Assembly: GCA_019449595.1 (NCBI GenBank)
Contig: JAGRPL010000010.1
Span: 186,001 to 250,000 of the forward strand
Length of the DNA: 64,000 nt
From: Rhodoferax sp.
Lineage (GTDB): Bacteria > Pseudomonadota > Gammaproteobacteria > Burkholderiales > Burkholderiaceae_C
Direction: 5' to 3'
In this document: in pieces, positions 19,466 through 26,791 of the stretch
Layout: the number at the start of each line of letters is the position of its first letter
How positions within the stretch are numbered: the first letter of the stretch is position 1
Notes under the pieces: model-generated
The model's database searches: none
What the model saw: the letters and a program-made list of their open reading frames with translations, nothing else
What the model was told of the DNA's origin: nothing
Program-made: the position numbers and the translations under genes

Positions 19466-20026
19466 TCACAGCGCCACAATCAGCCACAGCAGCATGGCCC
19501 AGACGAACAGGTTGGCCCCCATGACCGTGTGCGTGATGGCCGCTGCTGCAACCCCGTCACGCAACTGGCACAGCGCGTACACGCCGTTGTAGACCAGGCG
19601 GCAGGAAAATGCGAACGCCAGGCCGGCAACGACCAGGGTGAACAGCGGGTTGGGCACCAGCAGGGCCAGGGAGGACAGCCACAGCGGAACGGGCGCCAGG
19701 CCGGCAATGAGGTAGGCATCGCGCGTGCTGAGCTGCGCCTGGTGCTGCCGGGCCACTTGCCCCACCAGCCAGCCCATGAGCAGCACCGTCACCACCTCGG
19801 TGAGGAAGAAGACAATGGCAATGCTGCCCCAGGGCTTGCTGGAGTAGCCCGTAACCATGGCGTTGCCGTAGTGGGTTCCGGCGTAAAACAGCATGGCGGA
19901 CGGCAGCAGCGACAGGGGGAAAATCAGGGCTACAAATAATTTGAGCAGCGGGGGACGGGTCTGACCCAGCTCCGACCAACCGCCTTGGGGCGGATTCGTC
20001 ACCATGAAAACAGACAGGACATTCAT
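19466..20026 (-). CDS. Yip1 family integral membrane protein
   Basis: A 186-aa membrane protein with about five hydrophobic helices ([40 protein letters not shown], and three more). The overall pattern and the terminal helix organisation match the Yip1-domain proteins that are common in Burkholderiales and have no known function. The ATG at 20026 is preceded by GGAGG at a good distance, which decides the start. It is divergent from the marR-like gene. Confidence 0.75.
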   Translation of the reverse strand: MNVLSVFMVTNPPQGGWSELGQTRPPLLKLFVALIFPLSLLPSAMLFYAGTHYGNAMVTGYSSKPWGSIAIVFFLTEVVTVLLMGWLVGQVARQHQAQLSTRDAYLIAGLAPVPLWLSSLALLVPNPLFTLVVAGLAFAFSCRLVYNGVYALCQLRDGVAAAAITHTVMGANLFVWAMLLWLIVAL

Positions 20027-20087
20027 TTGGCACCTCCAGAAAATGGGTTTCAGAACCATGGCCGCGGTGCAATAACTGTATCACGGC

Positions 20088-20112
20088 ATGATATATTCGG
20101 TTTATAAATCAT
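20088..20112. promoter_or_regulatory. Candidate MarR operator overlapping the marR start codon
   Basis: Inverted repeat ATGATATAT-N7-ATAAATCAT with 8 of 9 arm positions matching, reaching into the ATG of the MarR gene. Its position would block transcription or translation initiation, as expected for autoregulation. Confidence 0.5.
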
Positions 20113-20593
20113 GAGCAAGCGCAAGTCAATCGCAATTTCAACGAGTGGCCCTGCGGGGGCAGGCAAGCGGGCAATGGCCCAACCCGATTTCGAGGCCCTG
20201 GCCAAGTTCCGCTACCAGCTGCGGCTGTTTCTCCGCTTCAGCGAAGAGCTGTGCAACAAGAACGACATCACGCCGCTGCAGTACCAGCTGCTGTTGCAGA
20301 TCAAGGGCTACCCTGGGCGTGCCTGGGCTACCGTGACGGAGTTGGCCGAGCGGTTGCAGGCCAAGCACCACGGTGTGGTCGCCCTGGTTTCCCGCTGCGA
20401 GTCGCTGGGGCTGGTGCAGCGGCGCAGCAGCACCACCGACCTGCGCCAGGTCGAGGTGCATCTGACCGACGAAGGGGAGCGCACCGTGGAGCGGCTGGCG
20501 CGCCAGCACCGGGACGAGCTGGAAACCTTCCTCGTCTATTGCGGACAGGCCGGCGGGTTGACGCCGGCCGACACGCCTGCCGCCAACCCGTGA
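20111..20593 (+). CDS. MarR family transcriptional regulator
   Basis: A 160-aa MarR-type winged-helix protein. The dimerisation helix (FRYQLRLFLRFSEELC), the recognition region (TVTELAERLQAKHHGVVALVSRCESLGLVQRR) and the wing (STTDLRQVEVHLTDEGERTVERL) follow in the family order. A palindrome overlaps its own start codon. It sits 57 bases upstream of the Cys/Met lyase on the same strand, so that gene is a possible target. The ligand is unknown. Confidence 0.88.
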   Translation: MSKRKSIAISTSGPAGAGKRAMAQPDFEALAKFRYQLRLFLRFSEELCNKNDITPLQYQLLLQIKGYPGRAWATVTELAERLQAKHHGVVALVSRCESLGLVQRRSSTTDLRQVEVHLTDEGERTVERLARQHRDELETFLVYCGQAGGLTPADTPAANP

Positions 20594-20650
20594 CGCCGAG
20601 GCCGCTTTGGCGATGAACCCGGCGAAACCACTTTTCTAGGGAGCCCCGTC

Positions 20651-21835
20651 ATGAGCCATCTTCGTACACGTGCCGTGCATGCCGGGCAAGGCCCGGACCC
20701 CGCCCACGGCGCCCTGGCGACGCCGGTCCACCAGACCTCGGCGTTCGGCTACGGCACGCTGGAGCACGGCGCCGCCATTTTTTCCGGCGATGCCCCGGGT
20801 TACCGCTACAGCCGGTTTGGCAATCCCACGGTGCAGGCACTGGAAACCAAGATGGCCGACCTGGAAGGTGCGCCGGCTGCGGTGGCTTTCGGCAGCGGCA
20901 CGGCGGCTACCGCGTCCATCCTGCTGGGGCTGCTCAAGCCGGGCGACGAACTCGTGTTCCTGGGGCCCCTGTACGGCGGGACCGAGAGCCTGTTTCGTTC
21001 CTTGGGGGAGCGCTTCGGCATCCGGGCGGTGGATGCTTCGCTGCGCGGCCTGCCCGACAGCCTGACGCCAGCCACGCGCATGGTCTGGGTGGAAACGCTG
21101 ACCAATCCGGGTTTGCGCCTCCACGATTTGTCCGCTGTGGCGGCGGTGGCCCGGTCCCGCGGCGTGGTGAGCGTGGCCGACAATACGTTTTGCACCCCCT
21201 GCCTGACGCGGCCCCTGGAGCACGGCTTTGACCTGGTGATGCATTCCATGACCAAATACCTGGGCGGCCACGGCGACGCCACGGGGGGCGTGGTGGCCGG
21301 ATCAGCAGCGCTGGTGGCGGCCATCCGCAGCACCGGCCTGGGGCAGGTGGGCGGCAACCTGTCGCCGCAGGAGGCGTTCCTGTTCCTGCGTGGCATCAAA
21401 ACCTTGCCCCTGCGCATGGCGGCACATTGCGAGGGCGCCCTGGCCGTGGCGCAATTTCTGAGCACCCATCCGGCGGTGGCGGTCACCCACTATCCGGGTC
21501 TGGCCAGCCACCCCCAGAACGCCCTGGCCACGCGCCAGATGCAGGGCGGCTACGGCGGCATGGTTTCCTTTGAACTGGCGCACGGGGGCCGGGCGGGCGC
21601 CGCGGCGGTGCTGGACCGGCTGCAGTTGTTCACCCAGGCCGTTTCGCTGGGCGATGTGAACAGCCTGGCCTGCCACCCGGCCAGCACGACGCACAGCTTC
21701 ATCACGCCGCAGGCTCGGGCCCAGAATGGCATACGGGAAGGGTTGATCCGGCTCAGCGTGGGGATAGAGCACCCGCACGACCTGATTGCAGACCTGGCCG
21801 GCGCGCTGGATGCTGCCGGCCACGCTGGCACGTAG
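20651..21835 (+). CDS. PLP-dependent Cys/Met metabolism enzyme (gamma-lyase/synthase family)
   Basis: A 394-aa member of the cystathionine gamma-synthase/lyase and methionine gamma-lyase family. YRYSRFGNPT holds the Tyr/Arg that contact the phosphate of the neighbouring subunit, and HSMTKYLGGHGDATGG holds the PLP lysine (SxTKY). The ends (RLSVGIEHPHDLIADLAGALD) are canonical. Reaction direction cannot be decided by sequence: gamma-lyase activity on methionine or cystathionine, or O-acetylhomoserine sulfhydrylation, are all possible. The MarR gene upstream may control it. Confidence 0.88.
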   Translation: MSHLRTRAVHAGQGPDPAHGALATPVHQTSAFGYGTLEHGAAIFSGDAPGYRYSRFGNPTVQALETKMADLEGAPAAVAFGSGTAATASILLGLLKPGDELVFLGPLYGGTESLFRSLGERFGIRAVDASLRGLPDSLTPATRMVWVETLTNPGLRLHDLSAVAAVARSRGVVSVADNTFCTPCLTRPLEHGFDLVMHSMTKYLGGHGDATGGVVAGSAALVAAIRSTGLGQVGGNLSPQEAFLFLRGIKTLPLRMAAHCEGALAVAQFLSTHPAVAVTHYPGLASHPQNALATRQMQGGYGGMVSFELAHGGRAGAAAVLDRLQLFTQAVSLGDVNSLACHPASTTHSFITPQARAQNGIREGLIRLSVGIEHPHDLIADLAGALDAAGHAGT

Positions 21836-21847
21836 GTCTGCGGCCTT

Positions 21848-22477
21848 TTACCAGGACGCGGCCAGCGCCGGTTTCGGCCGGGAAAGCCAGGCCACCAGGA
21901 CGCCCAGCGCCGTGCCGGCGAAGACGTCCAGCGCCACGTGCTGCTTGGTTGCCAGCGTCGAGTAGACGATGGCCACGCACCAGCAGGCGCTGACAGCGCG
22001 CGAAACGCGTCCCAGGCCGGCGGACGGCAGCAAGGCGTGCAGCCAGAACGCGGAAAACACGGCGGTGGCCACATGCAGGGAAGGGCAGGCGTTGCCCGCC
22101 GCATCAGCGTTCTTGAGAAAGGCCATGCCCGGATAGGCAGCCCAATCGATGTTGGCCGGAGGAACGGCGCTGGGCCAGAAGTAGAAGATGACCAGGGCCA
22201 CTAGGCACAGGGCGCCGATCCACATCCCGTATTCAATGATCTCCCGCCGTGTGCGCATCAGCATGGGGGGGAGCGACACGTAGACCCAGAGCGACAGGTA
22301 GATGGGCAACGCCAGGGGCTCGAAGCCCACCAGCCGGTCGAGCAGCGTGACCGGCATGACGGTCACGTGCGCGGCCGGGTTTTTCAGCAAGTAGATGTAG
22401 GCGGAAAAGAAGGTGAGTGTGAAACCGGTGGTGCCCAGAAACTTGAACCAGAAGTGCGCCATGATCGTGGAATACAT
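21848..22477 (-). CDS. PAP2 superfamily membrane phosphatase-like protein
   Basis: A 209-aa inner-membrane protein of about six helices. The PAP2 signature is present as CPSLHVATAVFSAF (PSLH) and STLATKQHVALDVFAG (His and Asp of the third motif). Such proteins dephosphorylate lipid phosphates (undecaprenyl-PP, phosphatidate) or transfer phospho-inositol/ethanolamine groups. It is divergent from the first gene of the aryl polyene cluster, sharing the 195-base gap 22478-22672, in which I see no clear promoter. It may belong to the cluster's lipid-anchoring step, but that is inference. Confidence 0.8.
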   Translation of the reverse strand: MYSTIMAHFWFKFLGTTGFTLTFFSAYIYLLKNPAAHVTVMPVTLLDRLVGFEPLALPIYLSLWVYVSLPPMLMRTRREIIEYGMWIGALCLVALVIFYFWPSAVPPANIDWAAYPGMAFLKNADAAGNACPSLHVATAVFSAFWLHALLPSAGLGRVSRAVSACWCVAIVYSTLATKQHVALDVFAGTALGVLVAWLSRPKPALAASW

Positions 22478-22672
22478 GCTGCTTTGTTCCTCTTCCGTGG
22501 TTCGCCGGGAGCGCCAACGGTGTCCAGCGCCGCGCGGGAGGGGCGGGGGGCTACATTACAATCGGCAGCACGCTGAGGCCGTGGCCCGAATGGGCCCGCA
22601 ATCGCATGCTGATGGGGCAAAAATTTCGTGCCGCGGCATTCCCGTACGCAACACCAACGGATTCTAATCACA

Positions 22673-22963
22673 ATGGAACAACAACCCTCCGCATTGGCCG
22701 CTCCAGACACGCTGCTCGAGCGTGAAGTTGCCGCGCTGATCGTGTCCGCACTCAATCTGGAAACCTCCGCCGACGCCATTGCGCCCGAAGAACCGCTCTA
22801 CGGGGACGGATTGGGACTGGACTCCATCGACATTCTGGAAGTCGCCCTGGTGATCTCCAAGCAATTCGGCATCCAGATGAAGGCCGACAGCGAAGACAAC
22901 TTCCAGATTTTCAGTTCGCTGCGCACCCTGACGGCCTACATCGGCGAACACCGCACGAAGTGA
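22673..22963 (+). CDS. Acyl carrier protein (aryl polyene cluster)
   Basis: A 96-aa acyl carrier protein. The phosphopantetheine attachment serine is in GLGLDSIDILEVAL (residue about 46), and the surrounding helix II matches type II ACPs. It is the first gene of the cluster's long plus-strand operon and its stop overlaps the next start (GTGA). By position it matches one of the two ACPs (ApeE/ApeF) of aryl polyene clusters. The ATG at 22673 gives a normal ACP N-terminus; an upstream in-frame Met at 22628 would add 15 unrelated residues. Confidence 0.9.
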   Translation: MEQQPSALAAPDTLLEREVAALIVSALNLETSADAIAPEEPLYGDGLGLDSIDILEVALVISKQFGIQMKADSEDNFQIFSSLRTLTAYIGEHRTK

Positions 22964-23607
22964 TCTCCATCCGCCAGGCTCTGCGTCTTGCATTGATCGC
23001 AGCGGCGGGAGCCGTCTACCTTGGGCTGGGCTACCTCGCCGCCGCCTCCGATCATCCGCCCGTGATCGCCCTGGTAGTTGGCCTTGCCCCGCTGGGTGCT
23101 GCTGCATTGGCCCTGGCCTGGAAGGCGCGTGCGCGCGCGGCGGCGTTGACGCTGTGCGCTGTCGGCGCGGTGGCGATAGCGCTGCATGTGGACCAATTGC
23201 TCAGCCATGTGGCCTGGCTGTTTTTTATGCAGCATGCTGGCGCCATGGCGCTTCTGGGCATCATGTTCGGAAGCACGCTGGGGAATGGCCACGCACAGGC
23301 GCTGTGTTCCCGCATTGCCCGGTTCCTGTTGCCCACACCGCTGGATGCTGCGTACCTGCACTACACGTGGAAAGTGACGGTGGCCTGGACGGCGTTTTTC
23401 TTTGCCAGCGCGGTCCTCTCGGTCTTGCTGTTCTTCCTGGCTCCCTTGGCAGTGTGGTCGGCGTTTGCCAACCTGCTGACTCCGGTGCTGCTGGGCGTCA
23501 TGTTCGCCGGGGAATACCTGATTCGCCTGCGCGCCCTGCCCAATCGGGAACACTTCAGCATTGCCCAGACGATCCAGGCCTACCGCGCCTACGCGCGGCG
23601 CCGTTAG
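22960..23607 (+). CDS. Aryl polyene cluster membrane protein (COG4648-like)
   Basis: A 215-aa integral membrane protein, about six helices, that resembles the conserved COG4648 protein regularly found between the first ACP and the ligase in aryl polyene loci. The C-terminal segment EYLIRLRALPNREHFSIAQTI is charged and probably cytoplasmic. Its biochemical role is not established. GTG start overlapping the ACP stop. Confidence 0.8.
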   Translation: MISIRQALRLALIAAAGAVYLGLGYLAAASDHPPVIALVVGLAPLGAAALALAWKARARAAALTLCAVGAVAIALHVDQLLSHVAWLFFMQHAGAMALLGIMFGSTLGNGHAQALCSRIARFLLPTPLDAAYLHYTWKVTVAWTAFFFASAVLSVLLFFLAPLAVWSAFANLLTPVLLGVMFAGEYLIRLRALPNREHFSIAQTIQAYRAYARRR

Positions 23608-23619
23608 GGCCTGCGCCGA

Positions 23620-24972
23620 ATGACCATGCACACGCTGCCGCTGTTGCCCGATTTTTCTCCCGATGCGGTCGTGGCCTATCGCAACGGGCGCGCCGTGCGT
23701 GGCGACACCTTCTTGCGCGAGGTGCTGGCCCTGTCCGGCCGTTTGCCGAGTGGCGGCCCGGTGCTCAATGTCTGCATGGACCGCTACGGGTTCGCCGTGG
23801 CGTTCTTTGCGGCCATTGCCCGGGGGCTGGTGAGCCTGCTGCCCAACTCGCCGGCCGCAGAGCACATGGCCGCCCTGTGCGCGGACGCGCCGGACCTGGT
23901 ATGCGTGGGTGACCAGCTGCAGCCGCCGTTGAACCACCTGCCCTACCTGCGGGTGGGGGCGGACGTGGCGGATATTGGGGGAGCGGAGGTGTTCGTGCCG
24001 CAGATTCCTGCTGACCAATGCGTCGCGCGCGTGTTCACCTCCGGGTCCACCGGCCGGCCGGTAGCGCACCACAAGAGTTTTGGACGCATCCTGCACAGCG
24101 CCCGGGCCGAGGCCGAGCGCCTGTGGGCCGTCACCGGCGGGCCCTGTTCCGTCCTGGGGACCGTGCCTTTTCGGCACATGTACGGGCTGGAGTCGACCGT
24201 GTTGCTGCCACTTTTGACCGGCGGGCGGCTGAGCGACAAGACCCCGTTTTTCCCGGCCGATGTCGCCAGCGTGCTGGCGGAGTTGCCCGCGCCGCGGCTG
24301 CTGGTGACCACGCCCTTTCATTTGCGCAAGTTGCTGGAGGCCGAGGTTACCGTTCCCCCGGTGGCGGCGATCCTGAGTGCCACCGCGCCGCTGTCGCCGG
24401 ATCTGGCCGCTCTGGCGGAGTCCCGGCTGGCGGCGCCCATGCTGGAAATCTACGGTTCCACCGAAACCGGGCAACTCGCCACGCGCCGCCCGGCCCGGCA
24501 AGCCGAGTGGACAACCTTCGAAGGCGTTGCGCTGCACCAGGAGCAGGACGCCACGGTCGCCACCGGCGGGCATCTGGAGGGAGCGCAGACCCTCAACGAC
24601 GTTGTGGAGTTGCTCGGCCCCACGGTCTTCCGGCTGATCGATCGCAGCGCGAACATGGTCAACATCGCCGGCAAACGCAGTTCGCTGGCCTTTCTCAACC
24701 ACGTCATTGCCGGCTTGCCCGGCGTGCGCGATGGCGTCTTTTGCATGCCCGACCCCCAGGACGGGCAGGACGTTGCGCGCCTGGCGGCGTTTGTTGTGGC
24801 ACCCGGGCTCAGTCCGGCGGACATTCTGGCTGCCTTGCGGCCACACCTGGACCCGGTGTTCCTGCCCCGGCCCATCGTGTCGCTGGACGTCTTGCCGCGC
24901 GATGGCAATGGCAAGATCGTGGCGGCCGCCCTGCGCGCTCTGATGGCCGAACATCTGGCTCCGCGGAGTTGA
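23620..24972 (+). CDS. AMP-dependent acyl-ACP/CoA ligase for the aryl starter
   Basis: A 450-aa adenylate-forming enzyme. The P-loop-like motif is VFTSGSTGRPVAHHKS (about residue 137), the core motif is LEIYGSTETGQLATRR, the hinge is near VFRLIDRS, and the catalytic lysine is in LPRDGNGKIVAA near the C-terminus. It is shorter than typical CoA ligases (about 500-550) but matches the ApeH-type ligase of aryl polyene clusters, which loads an aromatic acid onto the ACP. It stands between the membrane protein and a hotdog dehydratase. An aromatic acid made by the chorismatase in this locus is the likely substrate. Confidence 0.88.
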   Translation: MTMHTLPLLPDFSPDAVVAYRNGRAVRGDTFLREVLALSGRLPSGGPVLNVCMDRYGFAVAFFAAIARGLVSLLPNSPAAEHMAALCADAPDLVCVGDQLQPPLNHLPYLRVGADVADIGGAEVFVPQIPADQCVARVFTSGSTGRPVAHHKSFGRILHSARAEAERLWAVTGGPCSVLGTVPFRHMYGLESTVLLPLLTGGRLSDKTPFFPADVASVLAELPAPRLLVTTPFHLRKLLEAEVTVPPVAAILSATAPLSPDLAALAESRLAAPMLEIYGSTETGQLATRRPARQAEWTTFEGVALHQEQDATVATGGHLEGAQTLNDVVELLGPTVFRLIDRSANMVNIAGKRSSLAFLNHVIAGLPGVRDGVFCMPDPQDGQDVARLAAFVVAPGLSPADILAALRPHLDPVFLPRPIVSLDVLPRDGNGKIVAAALRALMAEHLAPRS

Positions 24973-24973
24973 C

Positions 24974-25273
24974 ATGCCCAGCGTGGACATCACCTGTGCC
25001 CCCGATCATCCGGCCTTTGCCGGGCATTTTCCCGGCCGGCCGCTGGTTCCGGGCGTGCTGTTGCTGGACTGGGCACAGCATGCCGTCGAATCGGCGACCG
25101 GGCTGGTACTGGAGGGGGTGGCGGCGGCCAAATTCCTCAGTCCCGCACTGCCCGGCGACGCGTTGAGCGTGGTGTACGAGGTGGTCGACCAGGCCGTGCG
25201 CTTCGAAGTGCGGTGCGGTGCGCGTGCCGTGGCCAGCGGCCGGTTCGTGGTTGCCCACCGGTCTGCGACATGA
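24974..25273 (+). CDS. Hotdog-fold 3-hydroxyacyl-ACP dehydratase (ApeI-like)
   Basis: A 99-aa single hotdog domain. HPAFAGHFPGRPLVPGVLLLDWAQ contains the His of FabA/FabZ-type dehydratases and the conserved FPGRPLVPGV loop; the usual active-site Glu position is occupied by Asp in LLLDWAQ. It probably removes water from the 3-hydroxyacyl-ACP during polyene extension. The start is one base after the ligase stop and the stop overlaps the next start, so it is translationally coupled on both sides. Confidence 0.85.
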   Translation: MPSVDITCAPDHPAFAGHFPGRPLVPGVLLLDWAQHAVESATGLVLEGVAAAKFLSPALPGDALSVVYEVVDQAVRFEVRCGARAVASGRFVVAHRSAT

Positions 25274-26211
25274 GCACACCCGCCGAGCCGCGCAAGTCCG
25301 GCGAAATGCCCGAGTGGATGCAGCGCAAGGAGCGCGGAACCGTGTTCTGGCTGCGCGTCATGTGCTGGCTCTCGCTGACTCTGGGGCGGCGCCTGTCCCG
25401 CACGGTGGTGTACGGCATTGCCCTGTATTTCCTGCTGGCCGTACCCGCCGCGCGCAGGGCTTCGCGCGCCTATCTGGCGCGGTGTCTGGAGCGGCCTGCG
25501 ACCTGGCGGGATGTGTACCGGCATTTCCTGACTTTTGCCAGCACCATCCATGACCGCGTGTACCTCATCAACGACCGGCATGAGTTGTTCGATATCCGCA
25601 CGCACGGCACCGAAGCCTTGCACGCGGTGCACGCCCGCCAGCAGGGGCTCTTCCTGTTTGGCGCGCACCTGGGCAGTTTTGAGGTGCTGCGGTCCCTGGC
25701 GCGCGACCAGCCCGACATGCGGGTCTGCATGGCGATGTATCCGGAGAACGCGCGCCAGATCAACACCATGCTGGCCGCGATCAACCCGCGGGCCATGCAG
25801 GACATCATTGCGCTGGGGCAGCTCGATGCGATTCTGGCCATCCGCAACAAGCTGGAGGACGGCGCCATGGTTGGCGTGCTGGCAGACCGTGCCGCCGGGC
25901 CGGACCAGTACATCAGCGTCCCGTTTCTGGGGGCGCCGGCCAACTTTCCGACCGGCCCCTTGCGCATGGCGGCGGTGCTGCGCCACCCGGTCTATTTCAT
26001 GGCCGGTTTGTACCGGGGTGGCAATCGCTACGATGTGCATTTTGAGTTGCTGGCAGATTTTTCCGCCCTAGGCGCCGGGGGGCGTGACGCCGCCGTGCGC
26101 GAGGTCCTCACCCGCTACGTGGCCGCACTGGAGCGCCATTGCCGGGCGGCACCCTACAACTGGTTTAATTTCTATGAATTCTGGGAGCCTCAGCGCCGTG
26201 ACACTGCCTAA
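25270..26211 (+). CDS. LpxL/HtrB-like lipid acyltransferase (COG4261-like)
   Basis: A 313-aa protein of the Kdo2-lipid A lauroyl/myristoyl acyltransferase superfamily. An N-terminal membrane anchor (VVYGIALYFLLAVPAARR) is followed by the HX4E catalytic motif in FGAHLGSFEVLRSLA and by LADRAAGPDQYISVPFLG. In aryl polyene clusters this acyltransferase is often fused to a family 2 glycosyltransferase; here that glycosyltransferase is a separate minus-strand gene. The ATG overlaps the preceding stop (ATGA). It is expected to attach the polyene to a lipid anchor or glycan in the inner membrane. Confidence 0.88.
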   Translation: MSTPAEPRKSGEMPEWMQRKERGTVFWLRVMCWLSLTLGRRLSRTVVYGIALYFLLAVPAARRASRAYLARCLERPATWRDVYRHFLTFASTIHDRVYLINDRHELFDIRTHGTEALHAVHARQQGLFLFGAHLGSFEVLRSLARDQPDMRVCMAMYPENARQINTMLAAINPRAMQDIIALGQLDAILAIRNKLEDGAMVGVLADRAAGPDQYISVPFLGAPANFPTGPLRMAAVLRHPVYFMAGLYRGGNRYDVHFELLADFSALGAGGRDAAVREVLTRYVAALERHCRAAPYNWFNFYEFWEPQRRDTA

Positions 26212-26791
26212 TCCGATCCTGCCCCGCACGCTGGCTGCGGTCCTTCTCGCCCTTGCCACAGGCGTGGCGATGGCGGGTGACGTGAAGCTGCCGGAACTGA
26301 TGCAGCTGCTGGCACAGCAGAAATCGGGCAAGGCCAGCTTTGTGGAAAAGAAATACATTGGCATCGTGGACAAGCCGGTGGAGTCTTCGGGTGAATTGGC
26401 GTTTACTGCCCCGAACAAGCTGGAGAAGCGCACCCTGAAGCCTGCGCTGGAGTCGCTGGTGCTTGAGGGCGACAGCCTCACCATCGATCAGGCCGACAAA
26501 CGCCGTTTCACGGTGAGCCTGCAGGAACACCCGGAGGTGTCGGCTTTTGTGGAAAGCATCCGTGGCACGCTGGCGGGCGACCGCACGGCGCTGGAGAAGT
26601 ACTACACCGTCGCCGTAACCGGCCCCATGGAGAAATGGCAGCTGCAGCTCATCCCCACGCAGGCGCGCATGGCCCAGGTCATCAGCCGCATCCGCATCAA
26701 CGGTGCGCATGCCAGCGTCAAGACCATTGAATTCGAGCAGGCGGACGGTGATCGTTCCGAGATGTTCATCACCGGAACGGTTGCCAAGTGA
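26174..26791 (+). CDS. LolA-like outer-membrane lipoprotein carrier protein
   Basis: A 205-aa periplasmic protein with a signal peptide (hydrophobic core TLAAVLLALATGVAMA, cleavage after AMA). The remainder (KASFVEKKYIGIVDKPVESSGEL, LEKRTLKP and the conserved SIRGTLAGD) corresponds to the LolA-like beta barrel that accompanies MMPL exporters in aryl polyene loci. It should shuttle the lipidated polyene across the periplasm. The start overlaps the upstream gene; ATG at 26174 or GTG at 26198 both give a proper signal peptide. Confidence 0.85.
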   Translation: MNSGSLSAVTLPNPILPRTLAAVLLALATGVAMAGDVKLPELMQLLAQQKSGKASFVEKKYIGIVDKPVESSGELAFTAPNKLEKRTLKPALESLVLEGDSLTIDQADKRRFTVSLQEHPEVSAFVESIRGTLAGDRTALEKYYTVAVTGPMEKWQLQLIPTQARMAQVISRIRINGAHASVKTIEFEQADGDRSEMFITGTVAK

